Shown here: positions 1-7,942 of the stretch, in pieces
Layout of the letters: each line of letters starts with the position of its first letter
How positions within the stretch are numbered: position 1 is the stretch's first letter
DNA from: a virus
DNA length: 28,222 nucleotides
Strand: one strand, 5' to 3'
Virus record (IMG/VR): IMGVR_UViG_3300031278_000008
Span: 1-28,222 of that record
The notes under the pieces: generated by a model
What the model was told of the DNA's origin: nothing
The model's database searches: none
What the model saw: the letters and a program-made list of their open reading frames with translations, nothing else
Translations under genes and position numbers: made by a program

Positions 1-113
1 TCCACACGGTCAAGGCTGTACACCTGTCCCCAACAAAGAACAGGTAGGAATAAAGCAAATAGCATAATTAACGCTATTAAGATCAATATTTTTTCAATGT
101 TTTTTTCTTTCAT
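1..113 (-). CDS. Secreted or membrane-anchored protein, N-terminal part (cut by window edge)
   Basis: The gene runs off the left end, so only 37 codons are visible. They encode a charged start (MKEKNIEK), a long hydrophobic stretch and then LCWGQVYSL, which looks like a Sec signal peptide with cleavage before Gln, the usual Bacteroidota style. The start ATG overlaps the stop of the preceding small gene as ATGA, which supports translational coupling. An in-frame ATG eight codons upstream (METKKSNP) is an alternative start. It is the last visible gene of the tail operon. The function is unknown; the signal peptide is the only feature that can be seen. Confidence 0.55.
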   Translation of the reverse strand, partial: MKEKNIEKILILIALIMLFALFLPVLCWGQVYSLDRV

Positions 114-247
114 TGGATTTGATTTTTTCGTTTCCATTCTTCATGCCATTTTTGTAAGGCTTTCTTCTCTGCTTCTACGTCCCTCTCGTGCAGGAATGTA
201 TAACTTAATTCCGCCTCTATACGCCCTATTTTGTCTATCTTACCCAT
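110..247 (-). CDS. Small charged helical protein (45 aa), unknown
   Basis: This 45-codon frame starts MGKIDKIGRIEAEL and ends WKRKNQIQ. It is rich in Glu, Lys and Arg and should be mostly alpha-helical. It overlaps the end of the upstream 50-aa frame by 13 bp in the -1 frame and shares ATGA with the next gene. The upstream peptide ends in DDNNPEW and this one continues with a similar acidic-helical character. The two could therefore be one roughly 90-aa protein broken by a frameshift rather than two genes. No family is recognised. Confidence 0.4.
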   Translation of the reverse strand: MGKIDKIGRIEAELSYTFLHERDVEAEKKALQKWHEEWKRKNQIQ

Positions 248-387
248 TCAGGATTATTGTCATCAACAAACTCGTAAATCAACTGATCAAACTCTAAAAT
301 GTTAGCAAGCTGTTGTTTATCGGGGGTGTTGTCTCTCACCATACCTCCGTGGCCACTGTTTGTCAAAAGAAAAATAGGTTTTTTCAT
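235..387 (-). CDS. Small hypothetical protein (50 aa), possibly the first half of a frame-broken gene
   Basis: The 50-codon frame begins MKKPIFLLTNSGHGG after an A-rich leader and ends PEWVR. The GHGG near the start recalls the beginning of amidase_3 proteins, but none of the rest of that fold follows, so amidase is not claimed. Its end overlaps the next frame (110-247) by 13 bases in the -1 register, and the two sequences read well as a single helical protein. It belongs to the leftward tail operon. Confidence 0.4.
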   Translation of the reverse strand: MKKPIFLLTNSGHGGMVRDNTPDKQQLANILEFDQLIYEFVDDNNPEWVR

Positions 388-400
388 TTTTATATAGATT

Positions 401-639
401 TTATTGGGGTGGGGATTCTACTTCTGTTGTTGATAATTTGTATGATCTCAATCCTGCATCTTCACATGCTACATAAATAAATGTACCATCACCCCAAACG
501 TTGTAATATTGTCCACCCCGTTACCATTTAGCCTGGGGGTATAGTTTAACCTTCCCGCCTTGCCCCTAAATAAATAAGTTGACTGTCCAACAACAATAGC
601 CGGTATAAAAAGTAATATGTATATTAGTTTCTTTATCAT
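401..639 (-). pseudogene. Small secreted protein gene broken by a -1 frameshift at GGGG
   Basis: The first frame starts at 639 with MIKKLIYILLFIPAIVVGQS, a clear signal peptide with a G-Q cleavage site, but stops at 469. The sensible continuation is in the -1 frame from about position 516. It reads QYYNVWGDGTFIYVACEDAG and runs on to a stop at 401. The switch falls on a run of four G (plus-strand CCCC at 516-519); one more G there would restore a 79-aa protein. This may be a real decay mutation or a homopolymer sequencing error. The mature part is short and beta-like, and the function is unknown. Confidence 0.5.
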
Positions 640-654
640 GATTTATAATTTATA

Positions 655-2721
655 TTATAATGGTGACTCCTCTTCTGCTTTAGTAGGAGCTCTACCAGGT
701 AAATAATACCAATCAGTTCCATCAGAATACACTTCATAAATTTTCCCCGTACCATCTGTATCCAAAATTTCAAAAATAACATCTTCTGGCACATCTACAG
801 GACTTCCTATTATTGATGCTATTTCTGGCAGTATAGGGGCATCGTCAGTCAACGACCCTTCATACATTCTAATAATATGATAACCATCTATATAAATATC
901 TGATGCAGAAGCGTTATATAAAGAAAGTCTTCTAACTTTCACCCAAGCATTTAATTGTAAACTATCTTTATCAAAATCTCCCCATATTAAAGCACCCTCT
1001 CTACCAGCATTACTATTTTCAATAATAAGTTGATCATTAGCAGTTGCATATGTATCATCATTCCCAGCATTATAACCGATAAATACATTTCCAGTACGTG
1101 TGGTTAATGATGCTGCATTGCCTCCTGCATTTCTACCGATAAATACAGACTTATCAATACTACCCGAATCACTAAGTGCATCATCACCAATCACTACACT
1201 ATTATCAACATCACTACTTGCAACCGTCGGTTTTATATTACTGCCAATTACTACTGAACCTGTTATTGGTGCTGCTCCCATGGTTAATGATCCGATAATA
1301 ACTGCATTTTCTCTTGTTACATTGTTAGTAGAACTACCTTCACCTATCCATATAGTATTAGAATGACCTTGATTATTTTGATTTCCGATTGTGATACTTT
1401 TTTTTGTTCCATTTGTACGAAATTTTGATGAGTTAAAATCATAATCAAAAGCATCCCCTTCAATTGTTAATGATGAACCGTTATAGGTGAAGGCTGAACT
1501 TGTAGTCAATGAATCTCCGTCTTTCATGTATACAACATAATCGGCTGCCGGCGTGCCTGACATTGGTAATGAACCACTATTTGCTGATACTAATTGTCTT
1601 ACGGTGTCTATTGTTGCCATTGTGTCTGTTGATGTTCTTATGTATGGAGCATCCCAAACGAAGTAAGTGCTGGTCAATCCTTCACCAATAGCAGCATTAT
1701 CACCAAATACAATACCATAGTTTGTTTCCGTGTCTGTTATGGTAGAGTAATTATTACCCCAATTGAATTTCAATCCATCTGGTTCGCCGTCACTTGTGAA
1801 TACAACGTTATTTACACCTCTTGACGTTATATATTCCCTTTGTCCATCTGTGTTGCCGACCTGAAAAACATCAGTATATGTGGTATCTGCACCAAAATTA
1901 TATCCGTCATTATCGCCTGACATCATGAATGTACGCCACGAAGTGTTATAAAATTTTAATGTGCTATCAACAGAGCTATGATACAATCCACCAATATAAT
2001 TGATCTCTGGTGATGAAAGAGCCCCAAAAAATAACTGTCCTCCAAGTTCTAACCTTCCATTAAGTTGTAAGTCTTCGTAAAACAATACGCTACCGCCTTG
2101 AACCTGAAATGAATATGTACCAGATGAACCTAATCCCCCGCCAATATTAAGCGTATAATTATCCGATGCTGGTGAAAGTTCTGTACCGGATAAGTCCCAA
2201 TATGATTCTTGATTAAGCAAATCTGATAATGTCGTGGATCTATTGTAAACATCCTTGAATGTCAAGTGACCGTCGTACATTCCCGAAGTACCGATACATA
2301 CATAATCAGAAGCGTTTGTGAAATGTAAATTTCCTGTGAATAATCCACTCCCAACAACTGTGAAGTCCATGCTATAATCATCAAAACCTTGTGATCCGAT
2401 TATTACCTTATCTGTAACTTGTGTTGGGTAGATAAAAGAATATTCTGCACTTCTTGACCATGTACCTTCACCTCCAATCTCTGATCGAAGTTGTGACGTA
2501 CTATCCCCTATCATTATACGCAATATATCTGCCGTATCAGTAAGTGGAATAAGCATTGTTTCACCAGTCATCTTTTTAGATGTCACCCCTTGATCTATCG
2601 AATAGAATATATCTGTTTTTTCAAATCCCGTGTCTTCCGTAAGTCTAGATACTTTAGTGCTCTGCGCTACCAAACCAATGGTAATGACAACCCCTATAAA
2701 AATTATAACTAATCGTTTCAT
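655..2721 (-). CDS. Tail fibre or adhesin-like protein with signal peptide and YadA-head-like repeats
   Basis: This 688-aa protein starts with a signal peptide (MKRLVIIFIG..GLVAQS). The long middle is Gly/Ser/Thr/Asp rich with beta-type repeats. Roughly residues 460-600 carry repeated SVVIGS, SVVIGDDA, SVFIGRNAGG and NVFIGYNAG units, then NDQLIIENS and ALIWGDF. That order is known from YadA-head-like stalks in Bacteroidota adhesins and phage fibres, and suggests a trimeric receptor-binding fibre. No C-terminal S74 chaperone is seen; the last part is a small acidic domain ending in EEESPL. The gene lies downstream of the tail hub gene and shares ATGA with the 153-aa gene before it. A signal peptide on a fibre is unusual for a virion protein. 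Confidence 0.65.
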   Translation of the reverse strand: MKRLVIIFIGVVITIGLVAQSTKVSRLTEDTGFEKTDIFYSIDQGVTSKKMTGETMLIPLTDTADILRIMIGDSTSQLRSEIGGEGTWSRSAEYSFIYPTQVTDKVIIGSQGFDDYSMDFTVVGSGLFTGNLHFTNASDYVCIGTSGMYDGHLTFKDVYNRSTTLSDLLNQESYWDLSGTELSPASDNYTLNIGGGLGSSGTYSFQVQGGSVLFYEDLQLNGRLELGGQLFFGALSSPEINYIGGLYHSSVDSTLKFYNTSWRTFMMSGDNDGYNFGADTTYTDVFQVGNTDGQREYITSRGVNNVVFTSDGEPDGLKFNWGNNYSTITDTETNYGIVFGDNAAIGEGLTSTYFVWDAPYIRTSTDTMATIDTVRQLVSANSGSLPMSGTPAADYVVYMKDGDSLTTSSAFTYNGSSLTIEGDAFDYDFNSSKFRTNGTKKSITIGNQNNQGHSNTIWIGEGSSTNNVTRENAVIIGSLTMGAAPITGSVVIGSNIKPTVASSDVDNSVVIGDDALSDSGSIDKSVFIGRNAGGNAASLTTRTGNVFIGYNAGNDDTYATANDQLIIENSNAGREGALIWGDFDKDSLQLNAWVKVRRLSLYNASASDIYIDGYHIIRMYEGSLTDDAPILPEIASIIGSPVDVPEDVIFEILDTDGTGKIYEVYSDGTDWYYLPGRAPTKAEEESPL

Positions 2722-3179
2722 TTCATTATTTTATATTTAATATATCTTCCTGATGTCGTGCTTCCCCCATTAGATAACAGTATCCAGAAGTACCGCGAAT
2801 CGCTCGATGCATCTGTTATCTCAAAACTCACTGTTGCATAAGTTCCAGGGTTATTCCCCCCGTTGATATACTTTTCATTCGTAGTCACGTCTAATGTATA
2901 AGGCAATACCGTTTCTGCCAAAGAAGAATAAATATCCGGGGCATAATCAAAGGCAGATTCACCAAGTGCCAACGAATCTGTATTGCCATCAAGGTCTGAA
3001 TAATCAAACTGGACATAAAAACTGCCATATAATCCATGTTCGACATGATCATAAACAATTGCTGTGTCATACCCCGTTCCTGTTAATGATCCTACATCTA
3101 CACTATCATAGACTATAAGTGCCTGTCCGCGTGCTACCATCGTGATGGCTAATCCTAAAAAAATAAGTACGTTTTTCAT
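2718..3179 (-). CDS. Secreted protein of unknown function in the tail operon (153 aa)
   Basis: The N-terminus MKNVLIFLGLAITMVARGQ is a signal peptide ending in G-Q. The mature 130 residues are Tyr, Asp, Ser and Thr rich with alternating beta-type patterning (for example GSFYVQFDYSDLDG) and end in RYIKYKIMK. In style it resembles the 191-aa secreted protein next to the capsid gene: both have a short signal, Asp/Thr-rich strands and a final RYxKxKI or RYIKI strand. They may be paralogues. It sits between the tail hub and fibre genes and overlaps the fibre gene by ATGA. An appendage or surface-display role is inferred from position only. Confidence 0.55.
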   Translation of the reverse strand: MKNVLIFLGLAITMVARGQALIVYDSVDVGSLTGTGYDTAIVYDHVEHGLYGSFYVQFDYSDLDGNTDSLALGESAFDYAPDIYSSLAETVLPYTLDVTTNEKYINGGNNPGTYATVSFEITDASSDSRYFWILLSNGGSTTSGRYIKYKIMK

Positions 3180-3196
3180 TTTTCTGTTTATTTATG

Positions 3197-5230
3197 TTAT
3201 TTCTTTTCTATATGTTCGGGTGTTTCAGTATCCATTATATCACCATCTTCAAGTAAGATATAATCTTCACTTCTGTATAATTCGATTAAATTAACATCCC
3301 ATGTATCATGTTTGAGCGAATATGTCGCTTCATCAATAATATAATAGATATTATTCATTTCAAATAGCTTACCAAATTCAAGGTGCGCCATTAATATGCC
3401 CCGTAGTTTGTAATTTGGCTTTGAATAGTATTCCGCCAATTCATTAAGAATTATTTCAAGGATCTCCTTTCCTTCTGTCCGTCCCCTTCTCGCCCATCTT
3501 TTTGTTGTGAAATAATCATCACCTGACTTGTAAAGTAAAATATTACGGTATGGTAATTCACTAATATTATAATTAACAGTATACCCCTCACGTGACGGTA
3601 AGGCTGGAATCGAATCGCCGAACATCGCATCAAGGGAATATATCTTATTATTATTCGTCGTATTAATGACCGAGTATTCCCCTGAATCCGTCATCCTATT
3701 GATTGTCTGTGTTAATTTTATTCCATCATCGGGAATGTTAACATGCTTGTATCCTACAACGCTGGTACATGTCAGCTGAAACAATCTCACCCTATAATCT
3801 TTCGTTCCGGATGGTTCAGTATCTGTCGTTTTGATTGTTCTTGTTATTCCTATTGTTTCGTTGAATGATTCACCCAGCTCCGTGCCAACGGGGCTATCAT
3901 CATTACTTTTACTAAACGCATAAGCTGCTGTACGTGTCGTTGTCCAGTATTTTTCGTCAGGATCGAAATACATGACTCCCCCGCTGCTGTATACCCTTAT
4001 AAATTCGATTAAAAATGTTCCACCGATAAGATTTTCGCCTGTCACTTTTGGGAAATATATATCCCCTCTTAGTTCAAGAGTATAGACATCAATTTGCCGG
4101 AATCTTTCCAGAGCAAGGTCACCAAGGCTAAAATCAGCACTGGTATTTTGATATGCCGGTGCTGCGCTCCTGATCCTTAATCCATCATCTGTATATGATG
4201 AATCCTGCAACCCGATCTCCCATCCGTCGGGTAGTTCATTATCTTCAAGCCATGTGTATTTTGTCCACTGTGAATTAACCAAGTTGTCAATCTTACCCCT
4301 GTCGTGGGTTATATTGACCTCCCGCGCGGCATCTTTGTACTCGCGAAAAACACCTGTCCAGAACCTGTTCAACGAAGCCCGCGCAACGTTAGCTGCTGTA
4401 TGAGATACGATCGGTTTGGATATATGTTTATTATAAATAAAAACGGTATTCATATAAGTAAAACCCGCGTTATATGTACGCCTGTAATAACCTGCTGTAA
4501 GCTCCGGGATCCTCTCTATATACCAGTACCCCCCCCATTGGTAGATACGAGCATTTAACCCTTTTAATATGCCCTCCAAAACCTCGTAACAATTAAGATA
4601 ATCACCGTCGTTCCAGGCGAATATGTCATCAAGATAAGCCTGATTTAATGGTGTATCATAAGGTGTCGAATCCATATTCTCCTCATATACATTAAAATTC
4701 TCACGTAGTTGAAGATTATGCCATGTATATTGTAATACCCGGTAAAGAATAATCATAAGTGTTGTCTTCCCGTAGTACCATTTGCAAGATCCCCTAACTT
4801 TGCGTCTATACCTAATTTCGCGTTTATAATCAATATTTTTCAATAATCCCAACCCATCGGATGCTTTTAGCTTGAAATGATAAGGATAATTACAATGCAT
4901 CTGCGAATATTCTCCCGGCAATAAAAACCCTCTCCATATCTCGGATGTATCCACTTTCAAGATAGCAAGGTATTCACGTTCTGAAAACTTCGCAAAATCA
5001 ATATAAGCATCAACGGTCTTGGACATCACTTCTATTGTCAGGTTACTCCCATGTATAGGAGCATAAGGATTGTCACGTTCAGAAGATAGGAATTGCAACC
5101 TCAGCGGATCGCCTGAACCAGTAAGTGTCGTAGAACTTCCAGAATAGCCGTCTTTATATATCTCGCATGACACAGCTTTATTTAAAAAGGTCTGCGCAAT
5201 ATCTATCGTATATATCTTACCGTATGCCAT
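3197..5230 (-). CDS. Tail hub or baseplate-type protein
   Basis: This is a 677-aa protein directly after the tape measure, the position of distal tail or tail-hub proteins in siphoviruses. The first 130 residues (MAYGKIYTIDIAQTFLNK..GDPLRLQFLSSERD..HGSNLTIEV) match the usual opening of Bacteroidota phage baseplate proteins, including a WRGFLLPGEYS strand and KLKASDGLGLLKNI. Residues 190-260 hold a Trp/Tyr-rich segment with DYLNCYEVLEGILKGLNARI. The remainder is long beta-rich sequence with no signal peptide, ending EHIEKK. It starts one base into the stop of the tape measure gene. It probably closes the tail tip and carries the fibres. The family assignment rests on position and style rather than on a catalytic motif. 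Confidence 0.6.
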   Translation of the reverse strand: MAYGKIYTIDIAQTFLNKAVSCEIYKDGYSGSSTTLTGSGDPLRLQFLSSERDNPYAPIHGSNLTIEVMSKTVDAYIDFAKFSEREYLAILKVDTSEIWRGFLLPGEYSQMHCNYPYHFKLKASDGLGLLKNIDYKREIRYRRKVRGSCKWYYGKTTLMIILYRVLQYTWHNLQLRENFNVYEENMDSTPYDTPLNQAYLDDIFAWNDGDYLNCYEVLEGILKGLNARIYQWGGYWYIERIPELTAGYYRRTYNAGFTYMNTVFIYNKHISKPIVSHTAANVARASLNRFWTGVFREYKDAAREVNITHDRGKIDNLVNSQWTKYTWLEDNELPDGWEIGLQDSSYTDDGLRIRSAAPAYQNTSADFSLGDLALERFRQIDVYTLELRGDIYFPKVTGENLIGGTFLIEFIRVYSSGGVMYFDPDEKYWTTTRTAAYAFSKSNDDSPVGTELGESFNETIGITRTIKTTDTEPSGTKDYRVRLFQLTCTSVVGYKHVNIPDDGIKLTQTINRMTDSGEYSVINTTNNNKIYSLDAMFGDSIPALPSREGYTVNYNISELPYRNILLYKSGDDYFTTKRWARRGRTEGKEILEIILNELAEYYSKPNYKLRGILMAHLEFGKLFEMNNIYYIIDEATYSLKHDTWDVNLIELYRSEDYILLEDGDIMDTETPEHIEKK

Positions 5231-6873
5231 TATGTTAGCTTGTTTCTTCTATCGTTAGCTCGATTATAAGTAATAAGTATATGATCATCCATAAGTTTTG
5301 TTGATAATGTACCGCCCATCTTCCCGTACATCTCAGAAGGTACTATCATTTCCCGTTTACCGGGATTGTCTCCTATCATTGCCAATGTCGGCCCTCGAAC
5401 CTCTCCCCCTTGTGCGAATGAAGGAATCATCTGACCGAGTAATTGTGCTATCATGTTCAACGGTGGTGGTAGAAACATGCTTAGTGATCCAAATATACCT
5501 CCAAGCGCACCTTTCATATCTCCTTCTTGAAGTGAACGGAAAGCATTAGCCAGCCCGTATGCTACCTGATTAAGTTTACTACCGGCGGCTTCACCAAGAA
5601 CATTACCAGCATTCTCAGCGGCTTTTTTTAGTGCCGGTTCAACATTATCGGTTAAATCTTGTGATATAACACCTGACTTACCAGATATCGAAGGTAATGT
5701 TTCAGCTTTCCTTTTGCCACCAGACATGCCTCCCGATATACCTTGTTCAATAGCCTTGCCTGCTTCTTCACCTTGTTTTCTTAGAGCATCAATATCTATC
5801 AGCTCTATCTCACCTTTTGCTGCCCGTGCGATACTATCCTTCCACGCCTTACCTAAATCAGTTGCTGTTATCTTTATCTTTTGTAAGATTACCTGATTAG
5901 CGTCGTTTAATGTAGTTTCAAGCCCGGCAAGAAAACCTTTCTTCCAATTTTTCGGATTAAAAACATAACCAACTGTTTTTCCAAGTGCCGCGAAACCATT
6001 AATTAAAAATTGAATAACAATCTTACCAGTACTAAAAAGTGATTTTAAGATAAGGGCAATAAATTCTACGTTAATTCGGAAAAATTGTGACTTATTGTAT
6101 AGCCTTATCCATTCGTTAGTATATTCTGCTATTTTAATTTTTCCTTTTGAGAATAATTTAACAGCTTTTTTAGCACCCCGGATTATTACATCGAATACCT
6201 TTGTCACTATAGGGGCGAGTCCTTCGCCTATTCCCTCTTTAATGTCACTCCATTGGTTTTTTAATATTTGTAAAGGCCCTGTACCTACTTTTGCCGCTGC
6301 CTTTGCCTGTCCTTCAAATGCTTTACTTAATCCGTTGACTAATGATTCAAGCCTCTCGGTACTTCCTACTGCTCCCTCAACCTGAATACCATATCTTGAT
6401 AATGCATTTGTTGATGACCCTAATGTCTTAGCCACAAGATCGGCAGCAACATTTAATTGCATTCCTTTAGCGGTAGCCAAATCCTGAACAAGGGGGATAA
6501 TTTTTTTAATATGTTTTTCTTCTTTTACAAAAGCAGCGATCAATGCCTGTGCCTGTATCGTTTCCTCATCGCCAAACAAAGTAACCTTTTGTAATTCTTG
6601 AGCCTGCCTAATTAAATTCTGTTGTGCTGATTTACGCCCTTTCAACGCAACAAGCAAGCTCTGTTCAGCCTTAGCCTGTACGTCATATAGCTTCATCGTC
6701 TCGGATGCAAACTTGGTTATCTTCTGCACAGCAAAAGCAGCAGCAATGATACCACCGATCTTCTTAACCGACTTACCAAAATTATTAATATGACGCTGAC
6801 TATCCTTAAGTCCTTTTTTAAGCTTTTTATTGTCAGCGTTAATATTAACCCTTATGTCTTTATCTCGTGCCAT
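5230..6873 (-). CDS. Tail tape measure protein
   Basis: The protein has 547 aa. Lys-rich helical sequence opens it, followed by a PhageMin_Tail-type region at about residues 50-220. That region contains TMKLYDVQAKAEQSLLVAL, a TLFGDEETIQAQAL segment, an LSRYGIQVEG segment and GPLQILKNQWSDIKEGIG. Hydrophobic stretches follow near residues 265-300, typical of tape measures that enter the membrane. Ala/Gly-rich helices come next, and the C-terminus contains FAQGGEVRGPTLAMIGDNPG, a common tape measure ending. At about 1.5 A per residue, the length suggests a tail near 80 nm. It lies between the chaperone frames and the tail hub, with one-base overlaps on both sides. Confidence 0.85.
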   Translation of the reverse strand: MARDKDIRVNINADNKKLKKGLKDSQRHINNFGKSVKKIGGIIAAAFAVQKITKFASETMKLYDVQAKAEQSLLVALKGRKSAQQNLIRQAQELQKVTLFGDEETIQAQALIAAFVKEEKHIKKIIPLVQDLATAKGMQLNVAADLVAKTLGSSTNALSRYGIQVEGAVGSTERLESLVNGLSKAFEGQAKAAAKVGTGPLQILKNQWSDIKEGIGEGLAPIVTKVFDVIIRGAKKAVKLFSKGKIKIAEYTNEWIRLYNKSQFFRINVEFIALILKSLFSTGKIVIQFLINGFAALGKTVGYVFNPKNWKKGFLAGLETTLNDANQVILQKIKITATDLGKAWKDSIARAAKGEIELIDIDALRKQGEEAGKAIEQGISGGMSGGKRKAETLPSISGKSGVISQDLTDNVEPALKKAAENAGNVLGEAAGSKLNQVAYGLANAFRSLQEGDMKGALGGIFGSLSMFLPPPLNMIAQLLGQMIPSFAQGGEVRGPTLAMIGDNPGKREMIVPSEMYGKMGGTLSTKLMDDHILITYNRANDRRNKLT

Positions 6874-7136
6874 CAGTTTTTAAGTTTATCCCCTCCCCAT
6901 GCTTTATAGGCATTTAACTTATGCAATATTTCTTTTTTGTGTTCCAAAGTATCGACTTCAAGATTATCAAAATCACCTGGTAGTTCCATAACCATTCTCA
7001 TGTCTTTACTGGACCATGCACTGATCAATGCCCTCGTGTGTCTCCATTTTTCCAGTCCCCTATGTTCATAGCCTTTAGCTAATCTTCCGTATTCACCCCA
7101 AGTCATTGAATAGAAATTATCTTTTTTTATTCCCAT
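6873..7136 (-). CDS. Tail assembly chaperone, downstream (T-like) part
   Basis: Read alone this is 87 aa, beginning MGIKKDNFYSMTWGEYGR. The same frame is open upstream of the ATG to the A10 run at 7175-7184, where a -1 shift from the 7172-7540 frame would add KITFDSIVDHALGV before MGIKK. This arrangement (first chaperone frame, slippery run, second frame with a DF-x-MTWGEY type motif, then tape measure) is the classical lambda G/GT layout. The fusion would guide assembly around the tape measure. The short form starting at 7136 may not be made independently. It overlaps the tape measure start by one base. Confidence 0.7.
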   Translation of the reverse strand: MGIKKDNFYSMTWGEYGRLAKGYEHRGLEKWRHTRALISAWSSKDMRMVMELPGDFDNLEVDTLEHKKEILHKLNAYKAWGGDKLKN

Positions 7137-7171
7137 TACCCCGAGTGCATGATCAACTATGGAATCAAATG

Positions 7172-7540
7172 TTATTTTTTTTTTGACTCTTTATCAATGA
7201 TCGTCTCTATTGTCTCTCCGCCAATCTGTGACTGCTTAAAAGACTGTTCAAGAGCAAGATATTCCCTATACTTAAGATTTAGAATAAATTTCTTTATCGC
7301 TCCCTCAGAATAAGGAATAACTTCACGCCCATTGCGCCACTTGATGTTATTATGCTTTACATCATACGAGTAAGCAGCACAATAATAGATGACATCCATC
7401 AATTTGTCACCCAGCTGGTTTATTTCATCAAGGCTCACCTTTGTATACTTAGTGAGTTTTTCCCACATGAGCATATCAAACGAAAAACCTTGTTCTCTCA
7501 TAAACCCAGCGTTGAATACTATTGTTTTCCCATCTATCAT
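7172..7540 (-). CDS. Tail assembly chaperone, upstream (G-like) part
   Basis: From ATG 7540 this encodes 122 aa (MIDGKTIVFNAGFMREQG...). That start shares ATGA with the tail tube stop and is preferred to the longer frame from 7600, which would overlap the tube gene by 64 bases. The protein is helical and has SLDEINQLGDKLMDVIYYC, resembling the N-terminal part of tail chaperones. It ends ESKKK at TAA directly after ten A, the slippery run that would let some ribosomes move into the 6873-7136 frame. The position, immediately after the tail tube and before the tape measure, fits the G gene. Confidence 0.7.
   Translation of the reverse strand: MIDGKTIVFNAGFMREQGFSFDMLMWEKLTKYTKVSLDEINQLGDKLMDVIYYCAAYSYDVKHNNIKWRNGREVIPYSEGAIKKFILNLKYREYLALEQSFKQSQIGGETIETIIDKESKKK
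7175..7184 (-). promoter_or_regulatory. A10 slippery run for -1 frameshift in the tail chaperone
   Basis: On the coding strand, ten A lie between TCA and the TAA stop of the first chaperone frame. Slipping back one base reads AAA AAA AAA ATA ACA and continues open into the second chaperone gene with no stop. The codon-register arithmetic (starts at 7540 and 7136) requires exactly a -1 change. Confidence 0.65.
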
Positions 7541-7938
7541 GCCGTAGTCGTGTACGTTCCCTCGGTTAATGCTCCTGTTTTTTGTAATGTAGCAGTCCAT
7601 ACAACACTGTCATTTTTTGGTGCTGACAGATTAAGATTACTAACTAATACATTACAAGAAAACCTCCGGCTTCCATCAGACAATTTACCGAACAATGCCG
7701 CCACTGGTGTACGTGCATCCCCAGCAGTTTTCAGCTCGGAAAAAGAATAGGTATCACTGGCGCCCAGCTTACCCTCGACCGATATAGTCCCATCTCCTTC
7801 ACCGGCTTCATACTCCTTGTTCTGTGACGAATCATCAGTTGTTGCATCAATCATGTCCCATGTTAGATCCATACTCGCGCTTGTTCTGCCTGTTACTACT
7901 GTACCCCCTAATCTTAGGGCAAATGCATATCCATCCAT
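7537..7938 (-). CDS. Major tail tube protein
   Basis: The 133-aa protein (MDGYAFALRLGGTVVTGRTS) has the pattern of TP901-1-like tail tubes. This includes an early RLGG..V.GRTSASMDLTWDMID strand pair, an EGDGTISVEGKL strand, FSELKTAGDARTPVAALFG, and a C-terminal strand with a WTATLQKTG motif followed by a Thr-rich end. It precedes the two chaperone frames and the tape measure, as expected. It follows the glycosyltransferase gene with a four-base gap, making it a plausible acceptor for that enzyme (inference). Confidence 0.8.
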   Translation of the reverse strand: MDGYAFALRLGGTVVTGRTSASMDLTWDMIDATTDDSSQNKEYEAGEGDGTISVEGKLGASDTYSFSELKTAGDARTPVAALFGKLSDGSRRFSCNVLVSNLNLSAPKNDSVVWTATLQKTGALTEGTYTTTA

Positions 7939-7942
7939 TATT

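Noticed and set aside
97-297. Plus-strand frame of 66 codons at the left end
   Set aside because: Antisense to three small minus-strand frames that show ATGA coupling and a signal peptide.
235-387. N-acetylmuramoyl-L-alanine amidase start (GHGG motif)
   Set aside because: Only four residues match and no catalytic domain follows in any frame.
7352-7750. Plus-strand open frame of 132 codons
   Set aside because: Antisense to the tail tube and chaperone genes, with no recognisable protein pattern.
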